NCBI GenBank assembly: GCA_016872515.1 | Contig: VGZR01000010.1 | Coordinates: 1 to 64,000 of the forward strand | Direction: 5' to 3' | Length of the DNA stretch: 64,000 bases | DNA from: SAR202 cluster bacterium | GTDB taxonomy: Bacteria; Chloroflexota; Dehalococcoidia; Lucifugimonadales; VGZR01 | Shown: positions 1-8,377 of the stretch, in pieces | Layout of the letters: every line of letters starts with the position of its first letter | Numbering within the stretch: the first letter of the stretch is position 1 | Notes under the pieces: generated by a model | Told to the model about the DNA's origin: nothing | The model's input: the letters and a program-made list of their open reading frames with translations, nothing else | Databases searched by the model: none | Position numbers and translations under genes: made by a program

Positions 1-245
1 TCGTCCACGTCCAGCGGGACTTCATCGAAGTCAACCCGTTCACCGGCGAAGTAGCGTTGCACCCTGCGGCGCAGCGCGGCCAACCGCCCGGACGATGGGT
101 CCGCTCCATCGAATTCCGCGCCAAGCTCCGCTACACACTGGTCGGGCGACGGCTGCGGCAGCGTGGCCCGGCGCACGCCGCGTTCTGAGGCGACGATGCC
201 GACCCATCCGGACTCCGTCTCGAAGATATCGAACCAGCACCTCAT
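1..245 (-). CDS. ogt: Methylated-DNA--protein-cysteine methyltransferase, truncated at window edge
   Basis: Only the first 81 codons lie in the window; the gene continues past the left edge. The reading starts MRCWFDIFETESGWVGIV and reaches a stretch resembling YFAGERVDFDEVPLD, which matches the N-terminal ribonuclease-H-like domain of Ogt/MGMT proteins that remove alkyl groups from O6-methylguanine. The catalytic PCHR motif would lie off the edge and cannot be checked. The ATG overlaps the TGA of the upstream transglutaminase-like gene by four bases (ATGA), so it is probably the last gene of the moxR operon, translated by coupling. The family call rests on the N-terminal half only. Confidence 0.75.
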   Translation of the reverse strand, partial: MRCWFDIFETESGWVGIVASERGVRRATLPQPSPDQCVAELGAEFDGADPSSGRLAALRRRVQRYFAGERVDFDEVPLDVD

Positions 246-2800
246 GCCGTCGAGCGCCGCCCGAAGGGCCTGAGCCTGCGCAGCGAGCGGCGCACCAGAC
301 CGCTGCGGACGGCCTTCCACGCGCCCGTCATCCGCTTGTACTCTTCCTCTGTCGGCTCGCGCCTTCCGTAGCGGCTGGCCGAGAAGTGCCAGGCGACCTC
401 CATTGCTTCGCTCTTGACTCGCGGAACTGTCTTGCCGACCGCCTGGGCGAAGTCCCACGGGGTCTGGCTAGGGGTGCGCCGGACACCCGCCAGAGCGCCG
501 AGCCGCCCCATGTTCGCGTAGGTGCGCTCCACGGGTGTTAGGCCGACGGTGGTCAATCGCCAAGTCCCTTGGACCAGCAGGAACAGCACGACCACTGCGC
601 CTACGAGGCTGCCCGCGGCGATGAGGATACGGCCGGGCCGCCACGAGTCGGTGGCGGCGTTACCTAGGCCTGAGCGGCCCAAGCCGATGTTGGAGATCTC
701 GGCGGGGAACTGGAACCGGTCCAACTCGCCGCGCTCCTCGCTTTCCTGTGCGTTGAAGCCTTGCAGGGCGCCTCCATCTCCCTGCAAACCCATCACCCGG
801 TCGTGCTGGTCCCAGTTGGGTGTCGGCTCGAAGTCTATCCACCCATAGCCGGGGAAGTAGGCCTGCACCCAGCCGTGGCTGTCTGAGTCGCGAACGGCCA
901 GCAGCCCGTTCTGGATGTTGGGGTCTCCGGGCGCGTAGCCCGCTGCCATCCTGGACGGCACGCCGACCGCCCGCAGCAGCACCGCCATCGAGGACGCAAA
1001 GTAGTCGCTATAGCCCGTCTTGGTCTCGAAAAGGAAGTGGTCAACCCCGTCGGCGCCGTCGGGCGGCGCCTCGATGTCTTGCGAATAGGTGAACTCGGAA
1101 CTCCGCAGGTACGCTTCGATGGCTAGTGCCTTGTCCAGCGGGGTTGGCGCGTCCTTGGTCAGCTCCGCCGCCAGGTCCCGGACACGCTGTGGCAGTTTGG
1201 AAGGCAATTGCAGATAGTGGTCGCGGATGGTGCTGCTGTACTGGGTGCTGGCGCTGCGCAGGTCGTCGTCAGTTGCGGTGGAGACGAGGGAGACCATGGC
1301 ATAGGTATCTTCCTTCGGAAGCTCCTCGGTGAACTTGAAGGAGACGATTTCAGGAGTGATGGGGTCTTTGCGCTGGAGCGTGACGCTCACGACCTGCGGC
1401 GCGCTGTTGCCGCCGTCGGGAAGGTAGCCAATCTTCGTAACCACGACATCCTTGGGGAGTTGCCTGGCGATGGTCGCCTCCGCAAAGGTGAATACCGGCG
1501 TGTTCAGGGCGGTGCGCAGGTCCTGGGCCACCTTGCGGATGTCCTCGGGCATCTCCGCATCGCCGGTTGGGTCGAACATGTCCACCTTGAACTCTTTGGG
1601 GGCCAGGGTCTCGATGACAGCATCGCGGCTCAGCCACTCTAGTTCGCCGCCCGTCAGCAGCCCTTCCGTGGTGAACTGGACTTGGACGCGCTGGGGTATG
1701 GGTGTGCGTTTAAGCGAGTCGTCCTGGGTTGGGAAAACCGTCTCTGGCCCGACGCCAATCTTCTCGGTCTTGCCCGCGACCCAGCCCTTGGACGTGTACT
1801 CGCTGTAGGTGCGGTTGAGCCAGTAGGATGGGTATTCAGTGTCGGCCCAGAAGACGACCTCGCCGTTGAACTTGATGGCGCCCAGAAAGGGGAGGTTTTC
1901 CCCGAAGAGCCGCCCGGGGAGGTTCTTCTTCGAGTTGACGCCTGTGACCAGCCGGGTGAAGCCTCCCTCCAGGTTCTCCACCGGCGACCGTGCCTTCGTC
2001 CATATCTTGGCAACGGGTCGGACGACGTAGCCATCCGCAGGGAGCATGGCAGCCACGGCCAGCACTGCTGCCATCACGCCGAGCCCCCAACCGAGTGTCG
2101 TCCAGCCGGTGGCGCGCACCGACTGGATGCCTTGCTTCTCCCATTCGCGTTCCCGCTGGAGGGTGGTCATCCGAACGATGAGCAGCATGGCCAGCAGGAC
2201 GAACGTGAAGAAGCTCACCAGCGGCTCGTTCTCCAGGAAGCTGACATGCGTGAAAAGAGACACCCCGCCCAGGACGACGGTGACCCAGAAGTTGTTGCGC
2301 CTGAAGAGGAAGTACGCGCTGAAGAAGCCGAGCACCCATGCGCCACCCAGCAGCAGCATGGTGAAGGGCAAGAGATCGGTGCTGATGCCGCCTGTGGTCG
2401 CTGCGGCGTACCAGTCGTGCAGCCGGACCCCGACCATCCGCCACTGTTCAAACAACGGTTCACCCGGCACCAGGGTTCCAACCTTCCAGAAGACGACCAA
2501 GCCTCCGAGGAGGAGTCCCGTCAGGATGAGGATGGGCCAGCCCCATTTCCAGCGCGGCTTTGCCAGCCACATACCGGCCAGGGAAGCGTACACCGCAATC
2601 TGGATGAGGCCCGGCGCTTTCGTCCACTCGGCTTGGGCCACGGTGACGGCTACCACCAGCAGGGCGCCCAGAAGGATGAGATAAGTCGCCCAACCCTGTC
2701 TTGGAGACAAGGCCGAGTAAAGGCTCGTGAGCCAAGCAGGCGGCGTCGGAAGGGTCATCCGCTGTAGCTGGGATTGCTGGATGGCCTCTCCGCTGGTCAT
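242..2800 (-). CDS. Transglutaminase-like membrane protein (TgpA type) with Ser in place of the catalytic Cys
   Basis: This 852-residue protein has an N-terminal block of about six membrane segments (residues roughly 38-260), a long extracytoplasmic region with a transglutaminase-like fold (about 540-665), one more membrane segment near 730-750 and a basic cytoplasmic tail. The core reads GYSDYFASSMAVLLRAVG and then SHGWVQAYFPGYGWIDFEPTP. The His (642) and Asp (656) of the triad are present. The nucleophile position is Ser598 (AGC, bases 1007-1009) where Cys is expected. It sits in a four-gene operon with MoxR and DUF58 proteins, the usual partners of this family, which suggests a role in cell-envelope protein processing. 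Its start overlaps the DUF58 stop (ATGA). Confidence 0.85.
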   Translation of the reverse strand: MTSGEAIQQSQLQRMTLPTPPAWLTSLYSALSPRQGWATYLILLGALLVVAVTVAQAEWTKAPGLIQIAVYASLAGMWLAKPRWKWGWPILILTGLLLGGLVVFWKVGTLVPGEPLFEQWRMVGVRLHDWYAAATTGGISTDLLPFTMLLLGGAWVLGFFSAYFLFRRNNFWVTVVLGGVSLFTHVSFLENEPLVSFFTFVLLAMLLIVRMTTLQREREWEKQGIQSVRATGWTTLGWGLGVMAAVLAVAAMLPADGYVVRPVAKIWTKARSPVENLEGGFTRLVTGVNSKKNLPGRLFGENLPFLGAIKFNGEVVFWADTEYPSYWLNRTYSEYTSKGWVAGKTEKIGVGPETVFPTQDDSLKRTPIPQRVQVQFTTEGLLTGGELEWLSRDAVIETLAPKEFKVDMFDPTGDAEMPEDIRKVAQDLRTALNTPVFTFAEATIARQLPKDVVVTKIGYLPDGGNSAPQVVSVTLQRKDPITPEIVSFKFTEELPKEDTYAMVSLVSTATDDDLRSASTQYSSTIRDHYLQLPSKLPQRVRDLAAELTKDAPTPLDKALAIEAYLRSSEFTYSQDIEAPPDGADGVDHFLFETKTGYSDYFASSMAVLLRAVGVPSRMAAGYAPGDPNIQNGLLAVRDSDSHGWVQAYFPGYGWIDFEPTPNWDQHDRVMGLQGDGGALQGFNAQESEERGELDRFQFPAEISNIGLGRSGLGNAATDSWRPGRILIAAGSLVGAVVVLFLLVQGTWRLTTVGLTPVERTYANMGRLGALAGVRRTPSQTPWDFAQAVGKTVPRVKSEAMEVAWHFSASRYGRREPTEEEYKRMTGAWKAVRSGLVRRSLRRLRPFGRRSTA

Positions 2801-4056
2801 CGGATCGCCTCCACCAACTCGCGCCGCACGGCGCCGTTCTGCTTGCTGGCGTTGTACAACTGGGACAGGGACACCGAGATGTTGTCACCCATCTTCACGA
2901 CGTAGGTGGGGATGCCGGCCAGGTCCAGTTCAGGCATGACCACCATGGAGTCGAAGAAGCCGCCGAAGGAGCGGCCATCTAGCAACACCGCGGCCACCTT
3001 GACACGGCGCTTGGTCAGCTCGCGCAGGGCCAGAGCCCAGGCCTTCCGGGGAGAAGTGGTGATGACGACAAGCGTTGTGTGGTCGGTCCACAGCCCTTCG
3101 TCCTGGGGCAGCGCCTCATCCAGATGAACGATGCTCTCGGCCTTGGCGCGGGCGAGGTACTCCATCATCCTGTCGAGCTGGCCGGGGCCGGAGTCGGCTG
3201 GCAGGAGGTACTTCTGGTCGGCATAAACGATGAGGCCGACGGGTAGCCCCAGGGCCAGGAACCGCTTAGACAGCGAGGCTCCGATGGAGACGGCATACTC
3301 GTCGGTGCTCTCCTCCAGCTTGCCGGCCTGGGTGTCGCGATGGAGGTCAATCACGATCCAGACGTCGCTAGATTGGCCCTCGTCGAACTCCTTGGACATG
3401 AGTTTGCCGAGCCGGGCCGTCGTGTTCCAGTGGACGCGGCCTAGGCTGTCGCCGTGGACGTAGTCCCGGACGCTGGAGGCATGGGGCGTCAGGTCATGGG
3501 TGCGCTTCTTGAGGGAGCTTTCGCCGGAGAGATAGGCGGCGGGCACGCTGAATTGGACGACTTCATGGATGCGAGGATAGACGACAAGGGGCTCTGTGCC
3601 CTCCAGCACGCGTTCGTTCCGGAAGAGGCCGAAGGGGTCGGAGAAGGAGGTGCGTGCAGGGCCGAGGGTGTAAAGGCCACGTTTACGTGCGTGGCCCTTG
3701 GCCGTCCAGGTCTTGCTGCTTCCAGGCCCAAGGTTCACGGCCATGCCGGTAGTGAACCCGGGCACGTCACTCAGATCCTCCACAACAACGGCTGGCCTGG
3801 GCAGCTTGCTCAGGTTGCGGGCGGTTAGCCGTTCTTCGAGGGGGTCGCCGACGCGCACGCGGCGCGAGCGGCGTTCCACGGTCACTTCAAGTGCCTTGAG
3901 GCTGAGCCATGCCCAAAGGAAGCTGACGGCCGTGGTGATGGCCATGACATAGAGGAGGTTGTAGAAGATGCCGACACCGGTCGCCAGGGCAGTGACGACG
4001 TCCACCGCCATGAGGATGACGATTAGGTAGAACCTTTTCCGAGGCCGCAACCTCAT
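2797..4056 (-). CDS. DUF58 domain protein, MoxR partner
   Basis: This 419-residue protein has two N-terminal membrane segments (about residues 10-50), a beta-rich middle resembling the DUF11/CARDB-type part of DUF58 proteins, and the DUF58 core with SVRDYVHGDSLGRVHWNTTA followed by a von Willebrand A-like segment (VWIVIDLHRD). DUF58 proteins are thought to work with MoxR ATPases on envelope assembly. The start at 4056 is chosen because GGTGAGG lies about ten bases upstream and overlaps the moxR stop; a longer frame upstream would run into the end of moxR. The stop overlaps the next gene's ATG by four bases. Confidence 0.87.
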   Translation of the reverse strand: MRLRPRKRFYLIVILMAVDVVTALATGVGIFYNLLYVMAITTAVSFLWAWLSLKALEVTVERRSRRVRVGDPLEERLTARNLSKLPRPAVVVEDLSDVPGFTTGMAVNLGPGSSKTWTAKGHARKRGLYTLGPARTSFSDPFGLFRNERVLEGTEPLVVYPRIHEVVQFSVPAAYLSGESSLKKRTHDLTPHASSVRDYVHGDSLGRVHWNTTARLGKLMSKEFDEGQSSDVWIVIDLHRDTQAGKLEESTDEYAVSIGASLSKRFLALGLPVGLIVYADQKYLLPADSGPGQLDRMMEYLARAKAESIVHLDEALPQDEGLWTDHTTLVVITTSPRKAWALALRELTKRRVKVAAVLLDGRSFGGFFDSMVVMPELDLAGIPTYVVKMGDNISVSLSQLYNASKQNGAVRRELVEAIR

Positions 4057-4069
4057 CGGACCGGGGACC

Positions 4070-5083
<1,014 letters not shown>

Positions 5084-5195
5084 GATCTAGGGATGCGAAG
5101 CCTGCCTGGGCCGGAAAGACTATAACAAACCAGTGTCAACGATTGTCGAATTGTCGGACGCGGCATAGCACACGCTACCCGTAGTGTACGCAAAA

Positions 5196-5268
5196 TGGGC
5201 GATAGAGGATTTGAACCTCTGACCCCCTGTGTGTAAGACAGGTGCTCTAACCGCTGAGCTAACCGCCC
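5196..5268 (-). tRNA. tRNA-Val (anticodon TAC)
   Basis: The minus strand folds into a cloverleaf: seven-pair acceptor GGGCGGT/ATCGCCC with discriminator A, D arm with AGCTCAGCGGTTAGAGC, anticodon stem CCTGT/ACAGG around loop CTTACAC, and T arm with GGTTCAAATCC. The anticodon TAC reads valine GUA. The 3' CCA is not encoded. It is the last of five tRNAs transcribed from a common upstream promoter. Confidence 0.95.
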
Positions 5269-5330
5269 GCGAAGGCCTGAAGGGCCTGGCCGGGGTACGA
5301 GAGGATAAGCGGATTCGGGATTGAAGAAAG

Positions 5331-5404
5331 TGCGCTTGGCGGGACTTGAACCCACGGCCTCAGCCTCCGCAGGGCTGCGCTCTATCCAACTGAGCTACAA
5401 GCGC
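5331..5404 (-). tRNA. tRNA-Arg (anticodon GCG)
   Basis: Acceptor GCGCTTG pairs with CAAGCGC, discriminator A; D arm AGCTCAGTTGGATAGAGC; anticodon stem CAGCC/GGCTG with loop CTGCGGA, giving anticodon GCG (codon CGC); T arm with GGGTTCAAGTCCC. Bacteria more often read CGN with ACG (modified to ICG), so a GCG anticodon is slightly unusual. The loop assignment is clear from the perfect stem. CCA is not encoded. Confidence 0.93.
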
Positions 5405-5433
5405 CCGAGACGAACCGCAGTGCGGTCAGATAG

Positions 5434-5519
5434 TGGTGCCGAAGGAGGGATTTGAACCCACACACCCTTTCAGGTACTACGCCCTGAACGTAGCGCGTCT
5501 GCCATTCCGCCACTTCGGC
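5434..5519 (-). tRNA. tRNA-Leu (anticodon CAG), CCA encoded
   Basis: This is a class II tRNA with a long variable arm. Acceptor GCCGAAG pairs with CTTCGGC, followed by A and an encoded CCA at 5434-5436. Anticodon stem CTACG/CGTAG encloses loop TTCAGGG, so the anticodon is CAG (codon CUG). The T arm contains GGGTTCAAATCCC. Confidence 0.95.
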
Positions 5520-5555
5520 ACTGCATTCGAGGTGCACGACCGGCCAGGTCGAGCA

Positions 5556-5631
5556 TGGTGGGCGGCCGAGGGCTTGAACCTCGGACCCCTTGCGTGTGAA
5601 GCAAGTGCTCTAACCACTGAGCTAGCCGCCC
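5556..5631 (-). tRNA. tRNA-Val (anticodon CAC), CCA encoded
   Basis: Acceptor GGGCGGC pairs with GCCGCCC, then A and encoded CCA (5556-5558). Anticodon stem CTTGC/GCAAG encloses TTCACAC, anticodon CAC (codon GUG). T arm: GAGGTTCAAGCCCTC. It closely resembles the Val-TAC gene 290 bases away, so the two may be related by duplication. Confidence 0.95.
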
Positions 5632-5739
5632 CTGGCAATGATGGTGTTAATGTGCCTGCCGGGCGGCTGCCACGGAGGGAACACCCCACGTGCGTGGTAC
5701 GCCGCTTTGGCTTGGGACATGACTCGGTGCCGGATCGGG

Positions 5740-5811
5740 TGGCAAGGACAGGGGTCGAACCTGTGACCTAGCGCTTATGAAGCGCCCGCTCTGCCTCTGA
5801 GCTACCTTGCC
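5740..5811 (-). tRNA. tRNA with CAT anticodon (elongator Met, or Ile2)
   Basis: Acceptor GGCAAGG pairs with CCTTGCC, discriminator A; anticodon stem GGCGC/GCGCT around TTCATAA, anticodon CAT. G1 pairs with C72, so it is not an initiator tRNA, which would have an unpaired first position. Distinguishing elongator Met from lysidine-modified Ile2 needs a covariance model. It is the first tRNA after the promoter at 5835-5863. Confidence 0.9.
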
Positions 5812-5834
5812 GCGAAGGGCATTTCCCAAGCCGA

Positions 5835-5863
5835 ATCATACTATACGGGTAGGGGAGCGTCAA
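5835..5863 (-). promoter_or_regulatory. Promoter of the tRNA cluster
   Basis: On the minus strand, TTGACG (5858-5863) and TATGAT (5835-5840) are separated by 17 bases, a near-consensus sigma-70 type promoter 24 bases upstream of the first tRNA. All five tRNA genes lie downstream in the same direction. Confidence 0.7.
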
Positions 5864-5976
5864 ACCAAGCGAGGCGGCAGCACCCGCTTTCCAAGGCGGC
5901 AACAGGCTGGCGTGGCCACTGGAGGCCGGAGGGCTTTCGGGCAAAGCAGCAGCCTGACGCCGACGCGCCTGCTGGC

Positions 5977-6885
5977 CTACTGAAGTCTCCCGTAGGCACG
6001 CAACTTAATCAGCGTCGCGATGGTCACCCAGGGCCGCCAGTCGAACTCGGTGACGGGTGTCCATATCCGCCACTTGACAGGCCAGCCGCCGTCGTCACGT
6101 TGTGCTTTTCGCAGCGCATCCAGGTGGATTTCAATCTCGTAACTGGAGAACCAGTGGCGGGCCAGACTGTCCGGCCTGGGCGCGTAGTCGAGTGGCGTGA
6201 AGACCTCGCCGGGGGCGTAGCCGGGTGTGATATAGACGTTGTCCAGCGAGTGGGGGTCGAGCGCGACGATGTGCCGCTTGCGGACGAGATGGCCAAGCTG
6301 TTCAGCTTCTTTTGCGGCCTTGTCGCGGTCCGGAGCGTGCTCTAGGAAAGTCAGACAGAACTCGATTTCGTAGGGGTGGCTGTCCTGGAGCGCGGCGATG
6401 CCCTTCCAGGAAAAGTCGGTAGCACCGGTGAGCCAAGGATGCATGACGCGGTTCTTGTGGAGGAGACCGGCGATGGCCGCTGTGGGCAGCAGCCAGCCGG
6501 ACGGCGCGCCGGTCCCCGGACTCCACTAGGGCGCCCGTGGCTTGTCACCGATGCTGGGCAGAACTGGCGGCACGCCGCCGTCGGACGCTGTAACGCAGGC
6601 GAGGTAATCGCGGATTCGGGTGACCAATGGGCCGCTGCAACGGCCTATCTAGTCGAGGACGCGCAGCGCGGCGCACACATGCCCCGGCTGGCTACTGGGG
6701 CCGCGGCCATCCGGCTCGAGGGCGTTGCCGAACCCGCCGTCCGCATTTTGGTATGGGAGTAGGGCAGCGAGAACGCCGTCGACGCTGCCTGAGCGGAACA
6801 GGTGGGCGAAGCGGCGCCGGTCCAGGAGGCGGCCGTTGAGCCAGATGAACCGCTCGGCGCGGTCGAGCATGTCAGCCCTTTGCAT
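5977..6885 (-). pseudogene. Prenyltransferase/terpenoid-cyclase-fold protein broken by two TAG stops
   Basis: One reading frame runs 303 codons from an ATG at 6885 (preceded by GAGGAG six bases upstream) to 5977. It is interrupted by two in-frame TAG codons, at 6649-6651 (after LRVLD) and 6526-6528 (in RAP*WSP). The frame stays protein-like on both sides: LLPYQNADGGFGNALEPDG near the N-terminus, DGGVPPVLPS between the stops, and TGATDFSWKGIAAL and DDGGWPVKW after them. The repeated DGG(F/W) motifs resemble the alpha-alpha barrel of squalene-cyclase/prenyltransferase-like proteins. The simplest reading is GAG to TAG and TGG to TAG mutations. Start choice for the intact ancestor is supported by the ribosome-binding site. 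Confidence 0.75.
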
Positions 6886-7090
6886 GGAGGACTCCTCTGG
6901 TGCCGGGGTGCCACGTACGGTTGGGCACACGGCGCAGGAAGATAGACAGCAACAGCATAGATGGTCTGCAGCGGCGTGTCTTGTAAGAATCGGAAAGCGT
7001 CGGGGCAGTCCAGCGTATGGGCTGTCAGGCAGGTGCGCCGCGACCTACCCGTCGCAACCAGACGTGCGCTGGAGCCGAGGCTGATGGCTA

Positions 7091-7264
7091 TCAGGTGGCC
7101 GTTCTGGAAGTCTTGACGGCCACGCGGTTGGCTGTCTCAGCCCTAGCCAATAGGCGAAGATTGACTATGTATCCACACATCAGGCACGCCTTGTATGCGC
7201 CGTAGACATCCATGTCGAAATGCATATCTCCTCGGCACCGGGAACAACTCTTGAAGTAAAGCAT
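7091..7264 (-). CDS. Small zinc-ribbon-like protein, 57 residues
   Basis: An ATG at 7264, preceded by AGGAAGGTG eight bases upstream, opens a 57-codon frame ending TGA at 7091. The product has two CxxC knuckles: CSRC (residues 7-10) and CLMC (27-30), separated by RGDMHFDMDVYGAYKA. This Cys2...Cys2 spacing with an acidic/aromatic connector is that of a minimal zinc ribbon. From memory, similar short proteins (CPRCxGDL...YG.Y..CLQCG) are common in Chloroflexota, function unknown; a regulatory or nucleic-acid-binding role is a guess. The gene stands alone between a pseudogene and a hydrolase. Confidence 0.65.
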   Translation of the reverse strand: MLYFKSCSRCRGDMHFDMDVYGAYKACLMCGYIVNLRLLARAETANRVAVKTSRTAT

Positions 7265-7452
7265 CGCGTCACCTTCCTCGGAGATCTGCTTCTCTCCGCA
7301 TTACAGCACCCGAACGCGCTGGCTACTGAGCGGCATTTCGCGAAAAGCGCCTGAAGCCCGCAGCTTACCCGGTGGTTTTTCACCACTTGCATGGGTAGTC
7401 AATACCTACCTGTCTGGGTAGTAGCAGACCACGAAGCGTCCTGGACCACCCC

Positions 7453-8202
7453 CTATCCGCCGCGAAGCGGTTCACCGCTGAGCAGGCGGCGGGGCAGGGT
7501 GCGCAGGAAGTCACCCCAAGTCGGTGAGTCTGGACTGCGCTCGACGAGCTGGCGCACTGCCTTGGACGCGCCGCCGACGAGAGGTGCGCCGTGGCCGCCG
7601 CAGAGGACGTCGAAATCGAGGCTGGCGAGGCGCTCCACAGATGTGCGGTAGCGGCGGCGGTCGGTGCCGGGCAGGGGCAGCGAGCGGCTGAGCCGTTTCC
7701 CATCGCTGAAGAGGGTGTCGCCGGTGAAGAGGACGCCCTTGTCCTTGAGGAGATAGGAGGTGCTGCCGGGCGTATGGCCTGGGGTGTGGATAGCCTCGAT
7801 GGCAACCGGCAACGGCAATCGCTGGCCGTCCCGGACCAAGAGGTTCACCGGCGTATGCTGGAAGAAGGGGATGGGCGTCTTGACTGCACCGAAGATGCCC
7901 AAGTAGTTGAGAGAGGCCGTGCCATTTGGGTGGAGCTTGGTGTCGTCTTGGTGGGCGACGACGGCGGCGCCGGTCGCGCGGGCGAGCCGGGATGCGCCGC
8001 TCGTGTGGTCGGGGTGGCTGTGGGTCGTGAGGATGTGGGTCACATCTTCTTGCTTGCGTCCGATGGAGCAGGCATAGTCAAGGATGTGACGGGGGCTCCA
8101 AGGAAAGCCTGAGTCCACCAGGACAAGCCCGTCGTCCTCGATGAGGTACACGCACGACCAGGCGGCGGTTGGAACTCGGTGGACGCCAGGAACGATTCTC
8201 AA
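7453..8202 (-). CDS. Metallo-beta-lactamase-fold hydrolase
   Basis: This 249-residue protein has the metal-binding THSHPDH motif (about residues 60-66), a following His in HTPGHTPGS, the bridging Asp in FTGDTLF and a final His in CGGHGAP. These are the full ligand set of a dinuclear zinc or iron hydrolase of the glyoxalase-II/lactonase type. The substrate cannot be told; candidates are thioesters, lactones or phosphodiesters. There is no signal peptide, so it is cytoplasmic. The start is a TTG (8202), the first codon giving the expected MRIVPGVHRV; no ATG is available in frame nearby. It is divergent from the aminotransferase pair. Confidence 0.85.
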   Translation of the reverse strand: MRIVPGVHRVPTAAWSCVYLIEDDGLVLVDSGFPWSPRHILDYACSIGRKQEDVTHILTTHSHPDHTSGASRLARATGAAVVAHQDDTKLHPNGTASLNYLGIFGAVKTPIPFFQHTPVNLLVRDGQRLPLPVAIEAIHTPGHTPGSTSYLLKDKGVLFTGDTLFSDGKRLSRSLPLPGTDRRRYRTSVERLASLDFDVLCGGHGAPLVGGASKAVRQLVERSPDSPTWGDFLRTLPRRLLSGEPLRGG

Positions 8203-8284
8203 GGCGATATGACCCCATGTCTAGGCGAGAATGGCAGTGCGATGGTCGGCAACACGCATCCGCAGTCTAGCGCAGCCGCTTTGC

Positions 8285-8313
8285 TTGTGGGGATATCAAG
8301 GCGGGCGTACAAT
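8285..8313 (+). promoter_or_regulatory. Probable promoter of the aminotransferase operon
   Basis: TTGTGG (8285-8290) and TACAAT (8308-8313) are separated by 17 bases, about 65 bases before the aminotransferase start. The -10 matches five of six consensus positions, the -35 only its TTG core. It faces away from the hydrolase gene. Confidence 0.45.
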
Positions 8314-8377
8314 GGCGGGGCGTTCGGCGGCCGTTTCGGTCCGTAGCTGCCCGGCCCAACTGTCCAGGAGGTCATTC

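Noticed and set aside
1682-2767. A 361-codon plus-strand frame opposite the transglutaminase-like gene
   Set aside because: Shadow of the real gene's third-position GC; no family resemblance and no ribosome-binding site.
5127-5135. TTGACA on the minus strand before moxR as a full promoter
   Set aside because: The nearest -10-like TATAGT is only nine bases on; the spacing is too short for that pairing.
5740-5811. Initiator tRNA-fMet
   Set aside because: G1 pairs with C72; an initiator has an unpaired first position.
5977-6885. Amber-codon recoding in the broken cyclase-like gene
   Set aside because: TAG is used as the normal stop of many genes in the window and no suppressor tRNA is seen.
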